The position numbers and the translations under genes are program-made. Below, piece by piece: positions 7,560 through 15,708 of a DNA stretch of 33,152 bases. Origin of the DNA: Candidatus Magnetominusculus dajiuhuensis (GTDB lineage: Bacteria; Nitrospirota; Thermodesulfovibrionia; Thermodesulfovibrionales; Magnetobacteriaceae); contig JADFXP010000029.1 in the NCBI GenBank assembly GCA_015233465.1, positions 1-33,152 of the forward strand. Reading direction: 5' to 3'. Every line of letters starts with the position of its first letter. Position 1 is the first letter of the stretch. The notes beneath the pieces were generated by a model. The model ran no database searches. It saw nothing but the letters and a program-made list of their open reading frames with translations, and was not told the DNA's origin.

Positions 7560-8933
7560 ATGTTAGGACATAAAACAAATTACTCGAAAAATTTATTCCT
7601 CTTAATAGGCGACGTTATATTTATAGTCTTGTCTGCATATTTAGCTATTTACCTTAGGATTGGTTGGTTTGCATTTTCATTACTTAAAGGAGGGATATTA
7701 TTTTTTATAATAGTATATCTGATAAGTTTTTATCTATTTAACCTTTATAGTCTAAACTATAATTTCAAAACAACCTTTTATGCCACGAGATTTTTGTCTG
7801 CAGTATTTGCTGGAACCGCAATAGTTGCGGTCATTTTTTATCTTTTTCCATCCTCTACTATTGGCGGTAGAAGTATCTTTATGTTAAACATGGTAATTGT
7901 TTCTGTTTTAGTCTATATCTGGAGGGTTTCTTATTATCATTTTGTTATATCTTCATTAAAGATAAAAAATATTGTCATTGTTGGCGCAGGAGCTACTGGC
8001 AAAACAATATATCAAATACTTTCTAAATGTGATAGATTTAGAATATTGGGATTTCTTGATGACAATCCTGATAATTTAAATAAAATGATAGGTACTCATA
8101 ATATAATTGGAGATACTTCAATGTTGAAAAAAATGTCTATAAATAATGAAATAGACACAGCGGTTATTGCTATTACACGAGCAAGAAATGAAGGATTATT
8201 TAAAACTATTGTCGAGTGTAAAATGAACGGATTGGATGTCTATGATATGCCGTCATTATTTGAGGAATTAACAGGAAAACTCCCTGTAAAACATTTAAAT
8301 GACATATGGATGGCATTTGCAACCTTTCGCGGCATTGGAGGTTCAATTTATGTAGATAGACTCAAGAGAGTACTTGATATAGTTCTCTCATTATTTGGAT
8401 TGATTATAACCTCACCTATTATGTTAATAACTGCAGTTGCTATATTATTGGAATCTGCTGGAGGAGTATTATATAAACAAACACGTATTGGAAAAGACGG
8501 CGTTCAGTTTAAACTTATAAAATTTCGATCTATGTCAATTGACGCAGAGTCAAATGGCGCTGTATGGGCAAGGGAAAATGACGATAGAGTTACGCGTATT
8601 GGTAAGTTTATTCGTAAGGCAAGGATTGATGAGATACCTCAAATGTATAATGTCTTAAAAGGTGAAATGAGTTTTATTGGTCCAAGGCCTGAACGCCCTG
8701 AATTTATTGAGCACTTGATTCAAGAGATACCATTTTATTCAATTAGACATTCAGTTAAACCTGGCCTAACAGGCTGGGCGCAAGTAAATTTTCATTATGC
8801 TGCATCAACATTAGATGCCCTTGAAAAATTACAATATGATCTTTATTATATCAAAAATCTCTCAATCTTTTTGGATTTTCATATATTACTAAAAACAGTT
8901 CGAGTGATCTTAATGGCTAAGGGTTCAAGGTAA
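7560..8933 (+). CDS. Polyprenyl-phosphate sugar-1-phosphate transferase (WcaJ/WbaP type)
   Basis: A 457-residue membrane protein. Four to five hydrophobic segments fill residues about 10-130. A CoA-binding-like Rossmann domain follows (VGAGATGKTI at 141-150). The catalytic bacterial sugar transferase domain starts with the membrane helix near 268-300 and carries KFRSM (321-325), the catalytic Asp-Glu pair at 357-358 within RIDEIPQ, GPRPERP (374-380) and VKPGLTGWAQV. These enzymes move a sugar phosphate from a UDP-sugar to undecaprenyl phosphate to start exopolysaccharide or O-antigen synthesis. An AAGG sequence precedes the ATG. It follows the GHMP kinase by 20 bases, placing glycan initiation with sugar activation. 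Confidence 0.92.
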   Translation: MLGHKTNYSKNLFLLIGDVIFIVLSAYLAIYLRIGWFAFSLLKGGILFFIIVYLISFYLFNLYSLNYNFKTTFYATRFLSAVFAGTAIVAVIFYLFPSSTIGGRSIFMLNMVIVSVLVYIWRVSYYHFVISSLKIKNIVIVGAGATGKTIYQILSKCDRFRILGFLDDNPDNLNKMIGTHNIIGDTSMLKKMSINNEIDTAVIAITRARNEGLFKTIVECKMNGLDVYDMPSLFEELTGKLPVKHLNDIWMAFATFRGIGGSIYVDRLKRVLDIVLSLFGLIITSPIMLITAVAILLESAGGVLYKQTRIGKDGVQFKLIKFRSMSIDAESNGAVWARENDDRVTRIGKFIRKARIDEIPQMYNVLKGEMSFIGPRPERPEFIEHLIQEIPFYSIRHSVKPGLTGWAQVNFHYAASTLDALEKLQYDLYYIKNLSIFLDFHILLKTVRVILMAKGSR

Positions 8934-8936
8934 TTG

Positions 8937-9356
8937 ATGAAAGATACTGCATTTGGAATAATACCATTTTATCAAAAAAACAAAGATTATTATTATCTCC
9001 TGATAAGACACAATGCTGGACATTGGGCATTTCCAAAGGGACATCAAAACTTAGGGGAAACAGCCATTCAAACTGCATGCAGGGAGTTTGTTGAAGAGAC
9101 AGGATTAAAGGATTATAAAATATCTTCTGAAATTAGCTTTATTGAAAGATACAGTTTTTTTTCTGAAGGTCAGTTAGTTGAAAAGACCGTTGAATATTTT
9201 ATAGCAGAAGTAGATAACCATTCTTTGGTTACTATACAAAAAGAAGAGATACAAGATTTTAAGTGGGTTAGCTATAACGAGGCATTAAAATTAATCACAT
9301 TTATTGAATGCAAGGAACTTTTTGTAAAGATACATCAATATATAACCAGCCTTTAA
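8937..9356 (+). CDS. NUDIX hydrolase, Ap4A-hydrolase-like
   Basis: A 139-residue NUDIX protein with the AFPKGHQNLGETAIQTACRE segment and a complete box (G, E six residues on, RE, EE, G; residues about 35-57). WAFPKGH before the box is typical of bis(5'-nucleosyl)-tetraphosphatases, which cleave dinucleoside polyphosphates. I prefer the ATG at 8937 over the TTG at 8934, because AAGG at 8927-8930 is better placed for it and the TTG directly abuts the stop codon of the upstream gene. It is the last gene of the plus-strand run and is followed by a three-hairpin repeat region. Confidence 0.85.
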   Translation: MKDTAFGIIPFYQKNKDYYYLLIRHNAGHWAFPKGHQNLGETAIQTACREFVEETGLKDYKISSEISFIERYSFFSEGQLVEKTVEYFIAEVDNHSLVTIQKEEIQDFKWVSYNEALKLITFIECKELFVKIHQYITSL

Positions 9357-9362
9357 TAGACA

Positions 9363-9439
9363 TTTAAGGGGCTTTGCCCCTTAAAATCCCTACAAGGGCT
9401 CTGCCCTTGACCTGCAAAGGGACTCGTCCCTTTGAACCC
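9363..9439 (+). repeat. Paired-hairpin repeat, copy C (three hairpins)
   Basis: Three consecutive hairpins: TTTAAGGGGC-TTT-GCCCCTTAAA (9363-9385, 10-bp stem), CAAGGGC-TCT-GCCCTTG (9393-9409) and CAAAGGGACTCGTCCCTTTG (9415-9434, 8-bp stem), the last followed by GAACCC as in the other full copies. It fills the convergent space between the NUDIX gene and the nuoG-like gene. The extra first hairpin suggests internal duplication or divergence of the first unit. Confidence 0.85.
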
Positions 9440-9472
9440 ATTATATATACCTTTATTCTTTTTAAAAATATA

Positions 9473-9506
9473 AATGGACTTATCCATACATATAGATAAG
9501 TCCATT
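9473..9506 (-). terminator. Probable intrinsic terminator of the nuoG-like operon
   Basis: A perfect 12-bp inverted repeat (AATGGACTTATC at 9473-9484 against GATAAGTCCATT at 9495-9506) with a 10-base loop lies just after the stop codon of the minus-strand nuoG-like gene. Read on the minus strand, it is followed by a T-rich stretch (TTATATTTTT). The stem is moderately AT-rich, so termination efficiency is uncertain. Confidence 0.6.
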
Positions 9507-9518
9507 ATTATATTTTGA

Positions 9519-11993
9519 TTATTTTATAGGAGTTAATTTAACCAAGGCAAGCGGTGCTGTGCCATCCTCAGCTATACGCGTTAATTCATTTACCCTTACA
9601 TGCTTAAAATGCACAGGTACAAATAACACCCCAGGGCTTACCTCATCTGTTACCCTAATCTTTATAACAGTCTTACCCTTGATAGATTCTAATGTTGCAT
9701 AGCTGCCATCAACAAGTCCATACTTTAAAGCGTCTTCAGTATTCACCTGAATAAAGGCATCAGAAAAAACATGGGTCAAACTCTTAGACATTACAGATAA
9801 TGTACCAGAGTGCTGCATTGAATTTCCTGTAACCATAATAAATGGATATTCCGCAGTAACTGGAGGTTCTACATATGGCGCAGCGATATACCTTAGCCTC
9901 TTATCACCTGCAATAATTCTAATATCATCCACTTCAGACTGCAATTTTTTCAAATTATCTATTCCAAGGGATTGTCCCATTACCTTAGATAATTTATTTA
10001 ATATCTGCCAATCTGGCAGTGACTCCCCCTTTTCCATAATCACCTTTCTAACAGTCTGAGACCTGCCCATAGAATTGATAAATGTGCCGTCTTTTTCTGA
10101 CCAGCTTGAAGCTGGCAAAACTACATGTGCTAACTTTGCAGTTTCTGTTAATCTAATATCTTGAACAATTAATAGCTGTAGTCCTGAAATCACATTCTCT
10201 ATAGTTTTAAGATCTGGATATGTTATAAGTGGATCTTCACCCATTAAAAACAATGCATCTATCTCATCCTTTTTATATAACATTTCATATACTGTCTTAC
10301 CAGGCTTTTCAACCTTTTCACCGCCAGGCTTAATGTTTGGCGCAATACCCATCTGCCATAATCCAAATGTATTAGAATATTCCGCAGGGGATTGAAGAGC
10401 CTTTGGTCCATCACCTAAAAAATTCGTAAGGTCGCATGCAGAAGCTATAGTATTAAATCCCTTATTATTTTCTGCAGCAGCAATTGTCAATGTTATGATA
10501 CGACTAGTTGACGTTAAATAAAGACTTGCCGCAGCTAAAAAATCATCCTTATCAATTGTAGTTATCTTAGCAACTAATTCTGGGGTATATGATTGAACCA
10601 GTTCTATAAGTTTTGAAAAATTCTCAATCTTTTCGGCATCTTCTTTAATGTATAACCCCTCATCATATGCCAACTTTATCATCCCATATATAAATACTTG
10701 CGTTGTGCCGGGTTTTATCTTTAACCACATATGTGCATGACGAGCAAGTTTCGTCTCTCTAGAATCTACTATTATTAATTTTGAACCTTTCTGCTTAGCT
10801 TCTAAAAACTTGAGACCCCATACAGGATGTGTAGATGTTACATCAGATTCAAATACCAAGATCACATTTTTACCAAGAGGGGCATCCATTTCAATTGGAA
10901 GTCTTTTAATTCCAAATGCCATCTCTATCGCCTGATTAAATACCGCAAACCCAAACCTTGCTGAAGAATCAATATTATTTGTTCCAATAACTGTACGCAT
11001 AAAATTTTGAAGCATATAATTATCTTCAACTGTACATCTTGGCGACCCAATCGCTCCAATTCTGTCCGCGCCTTTTTTATTTTTTATGTCAATTAAACCA
11101 TCTGCAATATATTTTAATGCCTCATCCCATGAGACGTCTTTTAACTGACCATCAACTCTTATCATCGGCGTTTTAAGCCTTGCATCAGAATATATAAAAT
11201 CTAAGCCATATCTACCCTTACCGCAGAGATCACCTTTATTAATGCCTTTTGTGCTGATTCCTCTCGACCTTAAAATCTCTCCCTCTCTCAAATCTAAGGT
11301 AACAGTGCACCCAACGCTGCAATACGGACATATATTATCATAACTCTCTAAAACCCATGACCTTGCGCGATGTTTAAATGGCTTGCTTCCAAGTGCTCCA
11401 ACAGGACAGGCATCTACGCATTGACCACAAAATTCGCAGTCTAATGTCTCTTCAAATGCTGGACTAATCACGTTTTCAAATCCGCGCCCTATAAAATTAA
11501 TAGCGCCAACTCCCTGATGCTCTCCACAAACTCTCACACATTTACCGCATAATACGCATCTATTAGTATTTCTTGAGATCATCGGACTTCCAGTATCTTC
11601 AGGTGCATTTTTTCGTTCACCTTTAAATCTGCTAAAGTTTGCTCCATACTTAAAAGACATAATCTGTAACTGACACTCTCCAGCTTTATCGCATACAGGA
11701 CAGTCTAAGGGATGATGAATAAGCATTAATTCCACAACCGTGCTTCTTACCTTTCGAAGCTGTTCAGTGTCTGTATAAACTACCATGCCGTCACCAGCAG
11801 GCATAGAACAAGCAGCAAATAATCTTGGCTGATCTTTTATCTCTACCATACATAACCGACACCCGCCATAAGGAGTCAGCCTATGATCCCAGCATAAGTG
11901 CGGGATATAAATATCATTATCAAGGGCTGCCTTTAATATAGTTACTCCTTTATTTATCTTTATTTGCTTGCCATCAATTGTTAAATTAATCAT
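9519..11993 (-). CDS. NuoG/formate dehydrogenase alpha-like subunit lacking the catalytic Cys/Sec
   Basis: An 824-residue iron-sulfur/pterin-fold subunit. It has an N-terminal [2Fe-2S] domain (Cys34, 45, 48, 62), a His-Cys3 [4Fe-4S] site (His94, Cys98, 101, 107), two ferredoxin-type [4Fe-4S] sites (146/149/152/156 and 186/189/192/196), then a molybdopterin-oxidoreductase domain with its own cluster (Cys222, 225, 229, 257) and a C-terminal molybdopterin-dinucleotide-binding domain. After TNNIDSSAR, where formate dehydrogenases have the metal-ligating Cys or Sec followed by His, it has Gly348-Phe349. It therefore looks like an electron-conducting NuoG-type subunit, not a formate dehydrogenase. 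I chose the ATG at 11993 over 12011: it forms an ATGA overlap with the nuoF-like stop and has GGAGG seven bases upstream. Confidence 0.88.
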   Translation of the reverse strand: MINLTIDGKQIKINKGVTILKAALDNDIYIPHLCWDHRLTPYGGCRLCMVEIKDQPRLFAACSMPAGDGMVVYTDTEQLRKVRSTVVELMLIHHPLDCPVCDKAGECQLQIMSFKYGANFSRFKGERKNAPEDTGSPMISRNTNRCVLCGKCVRVCGEHQGVGAINFIGRGFENVISPAFEETLDCEFCGQCVDACPVGALGSKPFKHRARSWVLESYDNICPYCSVGCTVTLDLREGEILRSRGISTKGINKGDLCGKGRYGLDFIYSDARLKTPMIRVDGQLKDVSWDEALKYIADGLIDIKNKKGADRIGAIGSPRCTVEDNYMLQNFMRTVIGTNNIDSSARFGFAVFNQAIEMAFGIKRLPIEMDAPLGKNVILVFESDVTSTHPVWGLKFLEAKQKGSKLIIVDSRETKLARHAHMWLKIKPGTTQVFIYGMIKLAYDEGLYIKEDAEKIENFSKLIELVQSYTPELVAKITTIDKDDFLAAASLYLTSTSRIITLTIAAAENNKGFNTIASACDLTNFLGDGPKALQSPAEYSNTFGLWQMGIAPNIKPGGEKVEKPGKTVYEMLYKKDEIDALFLMGEDPLITYPDLKTIENVISGLQLLIVQDIRLTETAKLAHVVLPASSWSEKDGTFINSMGRSQTVRKVIMEKGESLPDWQILNKLSKVMGQSLGIDNLKKLQSEVDDIRIIAGDKRLRYIAAPYVEPPVTAEYPFIMVTGNSMQHSGTLSVMSKSLTHVFSDAFIQVNTEDALKYGLVDGSYATLESIKGKTVIKIRVTDEVSPGVLFVPVHFKHVRVNELTRIAEDGTAPLALVKLTPIK

Positions 11994-13837
11994 ACGACAA
12001 CCTCCGAACATACTGCAGCCTCCTCTTTATCTATCTTTTTACCAGGGCATATTGAAACAGCGTCAAATTTGCAAACCTCATAACAAGTCCTGCATTTTAA
12101 ACATAATGACTGATCTACAGAATGAGGCTCCTTCTTTTCGCCTGATATTGCCTTAGCAGGACATTTTTTTGCGCATAAAGTGCAGCCCTTACATTTTTCC
12201 TTATTTATAACAAACGTACAAAGCGTTTTACATACCCCGGTCTGACACCATTTATCATGTATGTGCTCCTCGTATTCATTTCTAAAATATCTAATTGTAG
12301 TTATTAACGGATTAGGAGCTGTTTGACCTAGGCCGCATAGCGATGACCTGCCAATATCAGCTGCTAAATCTAACAATAACTCAATATCACCCTCCTTGCC
12401 GCGCCCCTCAGTTATCTCATAAAGAAGATCCTTCAAGACCTTTGTGCCTACCCTGCAAGGAGTACACTTTCCGCATGATTCTTCAGTTGTAAATTCAAGA
12501 AAAAACTTTGCTACATTAACCATGCAATTTGAATCATCTATGACAATCATTCCACCTGAACCAACAATAGCGCCTGTTTTAACTATGTCCTCATATGTTA
12601 CAGGGGTATCAATGAGATGAGCTGGGACACATCCGCCCGATGGACCGCCAAGCTGTACTGCCTTTAATTTCTTGCCTTTAGGTAAACCTCCACCAATGTC
12701 ATAGACAATCGTCCGAAGTGGTATTCCCATTGCAATCTCTATCAGTCCAACATTGGTTATTGAACCTGAAAGGGCAAAGACCTTAGTGCCAGTTGATTTT
12801 TCTGTTCCTAATTCTTTAAACCAATCTGCGCCTCTTAATATTATCTGCGGGACATTTGCAAATGTCTCTACATTATTTAATACAGACGGTTTCCCCCATA
12901 GTCCTTTTTGCACAGGGAAAGGCGGTCTTGGGATAGGCATTCCTCTTTTTCCTTCTAAAGAACGCATCAAAGCAGTCTCTTCACCGCATACAAATGCCCC
13001 AGCCCCTAGATATACCTCTAAATCAAGACTATACCCGCTATTTAATATATTCTCGCCAAGCAAACCGTATTCCTTAGCCTGTTCAATAGCTTTTTGAAGT
13101 CTTTTTACTGCAAGCGGGTATTCACACCTAACATATATATATCCTTTATTTGCTCCAATTGCCTTACCGGCTATTATCATACCCTCAATAACAACATGCG
13201 GGTCTGACTCCATAACCGCTCTATCCATGAAAGCGCCTGGGTCACCCTCATCGCCATTGCATAATATATATTTTACATCTCCTGTAATCTTTGCGCAAAA
13301 CTCCCATTTCAGACCAGTTGAAAAACCAGCTCCGCCTCTACCCCTTAGTCCTGAGTCCTTCATCACTGATATAATATCTTCAGATTTCATCTCAGTGAGC
13401 GCCTTAGCTGCAGCCATATATCCATCTCTTGCTATATACTCATCTATTTTTTCTGGATCTATTAAACCTTTATTTCTTAAAGCCCTTAATACCTGAAAAC
13501 TAAAAAATGGTATATCTTTCATGGCAGGAACGGATGACTTTAATGCAGGATCTTTGTACATTAATTTTTCAACAGGCCTGCCTTTTATAAAATGCTCCTC
13601 TACAACCTGAGGCACATCGGCAACTGTCAATTTTTGATAAAAAATTCCTTCTGGATGTACTTCTATTAAAGGACCCTGAGCGCAATAACCATTGCAGCCT
13701 GTCAACGTAACGGATACTTCATCAGATAACCCTCGTTTTTCCAATTCTGCGATAAGGGCATCTCGTACCTTTAAACTCCCAGTAGTAATACAACCAGTTC
13801 CTCCGCAAAGCATTATATTAGACCTGTAGGTCTTCAT
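11990..13837 (-). CDS. NuoF/HndC-like NADH-binding flavoprotein subunit
   Basis: A 615-residue subunit. Residues 1-90 form a thioredoxin-like [2Fe-2S] domain (Cys11, 16, 48, 52). Residues about 110-440 form the FMN/NADH domain (glycine-rich GRGGAGFSTGLKW at 166-178, NGDEGDPGAF at 194-203). A NuoF-type [4Fe-4S] site follows (Cys455, 458, 461, 501). The C-terminus carries two ferredoxin-type [4Fe-4S] motifs (Cys549/552/555/559 and Cys579/582/585/589). This architecture matches the flavin subunits of NAD(P)-linked hydrogenases and formate dehydrogenases (HydB/HndC); complex I NuoF is shorter. It is the NADH entry point of the operon. A strong GGAGG precedes the ATG. The gene lies 25 bases after the HndB-like gene and overlaps nuoG by four. 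Confidence 0.93.
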   Translation of the reverse strand: MKTYRSNIMLCGGTGCITTGSLKVRDALIAELEKRGLSDEVSVTLTGCNGYCAQGPLIEVHPEGIFYQKLTVADVPQVVEEHFIKGRPVEKLMYKDPALKSSVPAMKDIPFFSFQVLRALRNKGLIDPEKIDEYIARDGYMAAAKALTEMKSEDIISVMKDSGLRGRGGAGFSTGLKWEFCAKITGDVKYILCNGDEGDPGAFMDRAVMESDPHVVIEGMIIAGKAIGANKGYIYVRCEYPLAVKRLQKAIEQAKEYGLLGENILNSGYSLDLEVYLGAGAFVCGEETALMRSLEGKRGMPIPRPPFPVQKGLWGKPSVLNNVETFANVPQIILRGADWFKELGTEKSTGTKVFALSGSITNVGLIEIAMGIPLRTIVYDIGGGLPKGKKLKAVQLGGPSGGCVPAHLIDTPVTYEDIVKTGAIVGSGGMIVIDDSNCMVNVAKFFLEFTTEESCGKCTPCRVGTKVLKDLLYEITEGRGKEGDIELLLDLAADIGRSSLCGLGQTAPNPLITTIRYFRNEYEEHIHDKWCQTGVCKTLCTFVINKEKCKGCTLCAKKCPAKAISGEKKEPHSVDQSLCLKCRTCYEVCKFDAVSICPGKKIDKEEAAVCSEVVV

Positions 13838-13862
13838 CTATATCCTCCAAGACTATAAATTA

Positions 13863-14246
13863 TTAATATGACATCTCACTGCCAATCACAAGGGCTAAAT
13901 CCTCTACAATATGTCCTTCTATTACATGTTCTTTGAATATCCTTTTTATCTTTTCTTCATTTAAAAACGCGTATTTAACTGGCGGATTATCAAGTATATT
14001 AATCGTTACCATAGGCTCTTGACTGCATAAACCAGCGCATCCAGATGACATTACAACCACGTCTGTAACCTTAGATTTCTCCATTTCTTCCATGATAGCA
14101 GTCATAATTTTTCTTGCACCAGCGGCTATTCCGCATGTTGCCATATGCACAATAATCTTGACTCGCGCATTACCCTCTCTCATAGTTACAACTGATTTAT
14201 GATCATCTCTGATTTTTTTTATATCTTCTATCGTTAATTTAGGCAT
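13863..14246 (-). CDS. HndB-like thioredoxin-fold [2Fe-2S] protein
   Basis: A 127-residue protein related to the HndB subunit of NADP-reducing hydrogenases and to thioredoxin-like [2Fe-2S] ferredoxins. Only three cysteines align with the cluster motif: Cys38 in MATCGIAAGA, and Cys70 and Cys74 in SSGCAGLC. The usual second cysteine of the first pair is replaced (CGIAAG). To my knowledge that is also the pattern of HndB-type proteins, so the fourth ligand is unclear. It sits between receiver-NuoE and NuoF (20 and 25 base gaps) with an AGGAGA Shine-Dalgarno, and is presumably an accessory electron carrier or structural subunit of the complex. Confidence 0.82.
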   Translation of the reverse strand: MPKLTIEDIKKIRDDHKSVVTMREGNARVKIIVHMATCGIAAGARKIMTAIMEEMEKSKVTDVVVMSSGCAGLCSQEPMVTINILDNPPVKYAFLNEEKIKRIFKEHVIEGHIVEDLALVIGSEMSY

Positions 14247-14266
14247 ATATGTCTCCTTTTTTCCAT

Positions 14267-15127
14267 TTATTCATAATTAACGAGCAGTTCATCAGCCTTT
14301 ACCGGGTCAACCGCTCCATACGTATCTCCATCTACAACAACAACTGGAGCCAATCCGCATGCGCCAAGACATCTTACTGTCTCTAAAGAAAACTTACGGT
14401 CTTCAGTAATTCCATCAGCCTCAATTTTTAGATGAGACTTAAGTTTTTCCAGTATTTCGGTTGCCTGCTTTACATAACATGCTGTGCCAAGACATAACCT
14501 AATACTATGCTTACCCCTTGGTTTCATCTTAAAAAATGAATAAAAAGACACTACTGCATGAACTTCGCTTACTGGGATTCTTAATTCCTTTGCAATAATC
14601 CTTTGCACAGAGGCAGGCAGATACCCAATTAACTCCTGTGTCTTTTGAAGTATTGGGATTAAAGCCCCAGGTTTATTTTTATTTGTCTGTATGATTTTCT
14701 TAAGTTCTTCAGCCTTTGACTTAGAAGCATCCACTTCACCTTTCAATAAAGTTGTGCGAGTCATCATAAATTTGATTCCCTTCGCAACTACATCAAGCAA
14801 AAATGAAGGAGAAAACGGTTTTGTCACATAATCTACAATTCCAAGTTCAAGGGTATCTTTAATACTTTCTTGAGAAGGGTATCCTGTCATTACTATAATT
14901 CCAGATGGTATATTTTTTTCCTTAAGCCAAGATATAAATTTCACTCCGTCTATTTCAGGCATCTTGAGGTCAGTTATAATAAGATCAAAATTCTGATTAA
15001 CCAAAACCCCCATTGCCTCTTTTACCTTTGTCACGCCTTTTACTTCATATCCTTCGGGTTTAAGGACATATTCGCAGCTTTTTACAACAATAGGATCGTC
15101 ATCAACTATTAAAATACTGCCTTCCAT
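14267..15127 (-). CDS. Response-regulator receiver fused to NuoE-like [2Fe-2S] subunit
   Basis: A 286-residue two-domain protein. Residues 1-120 are a canonical CheY-like receiver: acidic pair Asp10/Asp11, phospho-acceptor Asp53 in ITDLKMPEIDG, Thr81 and Lys103 (VTKPF). After a short linker, residues about 145-286 form a NuoE/HndA 24-kDa subunit, with the helical region (LIPILQKTQELIGYLP ... EVHAVVSFYSFF) and the thioredoxin-like [2Fe-2S] ligands Cys212, 217, 253 and 257. Every residue needed for phosphorylation is present, so the redox subunit itself may be switched by phosphorylation. It is the first gene of the redox operon, with AGGAGG upstream. A receiver on a NuoE subunit is an unusual arrangement. 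Confidence 0.92.
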   Translation of the reverse strand: MEGSILIVDDDPIVVKSCEYVLKPEGYEVKGVTKVKEAMGVLVNQNFDLIITDLKMPEIDGVKFISWLKEKNIPSGIIVMTGYPSQESIKDTLELGIVDYVTKPFSPSFLLDVVAKGIKFMMTRTTLLKGEVDASKSKAEELKKIIQTNKNKPGALIPILQKTQELIGYLPASVQRIIAKELRIPVSEVHAVVSFYSFFKMKPRGKHSIRLCLGTACYVKQATEILEKLKSHLKIEADGITEDRKFSLETVRCLGACGLAPVVVVDGDTYGAVDPVKADELLVNYE

Positions 15128-15355
15128 TTATTGCCTCCTATATAGGTATACAAAAATTTATCTTCAAATCTCTCTATTTATCGTAACTATATGCAGCTAA
15201 ATGGATTAATTTTAACATTATTGAAATAATAAAGTCATGTGTGAAATTAAATATTAATAGATGTTAAGAATATTTATTTGATAAAGATGGAGTCACAGAG
15301 ACAATTTGATCTAAATTCCAGGTAAATATTAAAGCCCTTTAAATTTAAAACTTTG

Positions 15356-15397
15356 AAACATTTAGGAGCAGGTGCCCTCTGGGACACCTGCTCCCGC
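15356..15397 (+). repeat. 42-bp terminal inverted repeat, left copy (palindromic)
   Basis: This 42-base segment is itself a hairpin (GGAGCAGGTG ... CACCTGCTCC). It is repeated in inverted orientation at 15978-16019, with 40 of 42 positions matching (differences at the 21st and 24th bases, both in the hairpin loop). The pair encloses the toxin-antitoxin genes. On the minus strand it lies just after the toxin stop codon and might also act as a terminator-like hairpin. Confidence 0.88.
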
Positions 15398-15411
15398 ACT
15401 AAGAGTAACAG

Positions 15412-15708
15412 TTAGTTTTTTCCCAAAATTTGTAGCAGCCTACTGCCATGTAAGATAGAGATGATTTCAATATAATCTTCATTTATTTGGTATATTATTC
15501 TATATTTATTAAATATCAGTTCTTTTATATTTGGATCATTCAATTCTGGTACAAGTCTTCCGATTTCAGGAAAAAATTCTAAATGTTCTATCATCTCAAA
15601 AATTCTATCTCTAAATAATTTTGCATAATAAGGAGAGTCTTTTGCAATAAAAGTAGTTATTTCCTTGATGTTATCAATAGAATCTTTTGACCATTTTATT
15701 TTAGGCAT
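15412..15708 (-). CDS. ParE/RelE-family toxin
   Basis: A 98-residue protein with the ParE/RelE fold pattern: an N-terminal strand (KIKWSKDSIDNIKEI), two helices with the IAKDSPYYAKLFRDRIFEMIEHLEFFPEIGR segment, then the strands KELIFNKYRIIYQINEDYIEIISILHGSR that end in the typical HGSR. ParE members poison gyrase and RelE members cleave mRNA at the ribosome; the sequence alone does not decide between them. The start overlaps the antitoxin gene by 13 bases, a common coupling in such pairs. AAGGA precedes the ATG inside the antitoxin gene. Confidence 0.88.
   Translation of the reverse strand: MPKIKWSKDSIDNIKEITTFIAKDSPYYAKLFRDRIFEMIEHLEFFPEIGRLVPELNDPNIKELIFNKYRIIYQINEDYIEIISILHGSRLLQILGKN

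Noticed and set aside
9519..11993. NAD-dependent formate dehydrogenase with selenocysteine
   Set aside because: The frame has no in-frame TGA, and the expected Cys/Sec-His is Gly-Phe, so a formate dehydrogenase call is not supported.
11994..12011. Upstream start of the nuoG-like gene giving six extra residues
   Set aside because: The ATG at 11993 has GGAGG at ideal spacing and overlaps the nuoF stop as ATGA, and the family N-terminus begins there.
12753..13496. Plus-strand open frames opposite the nuoF-like gene
   Set aside because: They are shadows of a strongly conserved minus-strand gene and their translations resemble no protein family.
9519..15127. Part of a complete complex I (nuo) operon
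   Set aside because: No nuoA, B, C, D, H or J-N genes adjoin. The NuoF has an N-terminal thioredoxin-like domain and C-terminal ferredoxin domain, as in soluble hydrogenase-type complexes.
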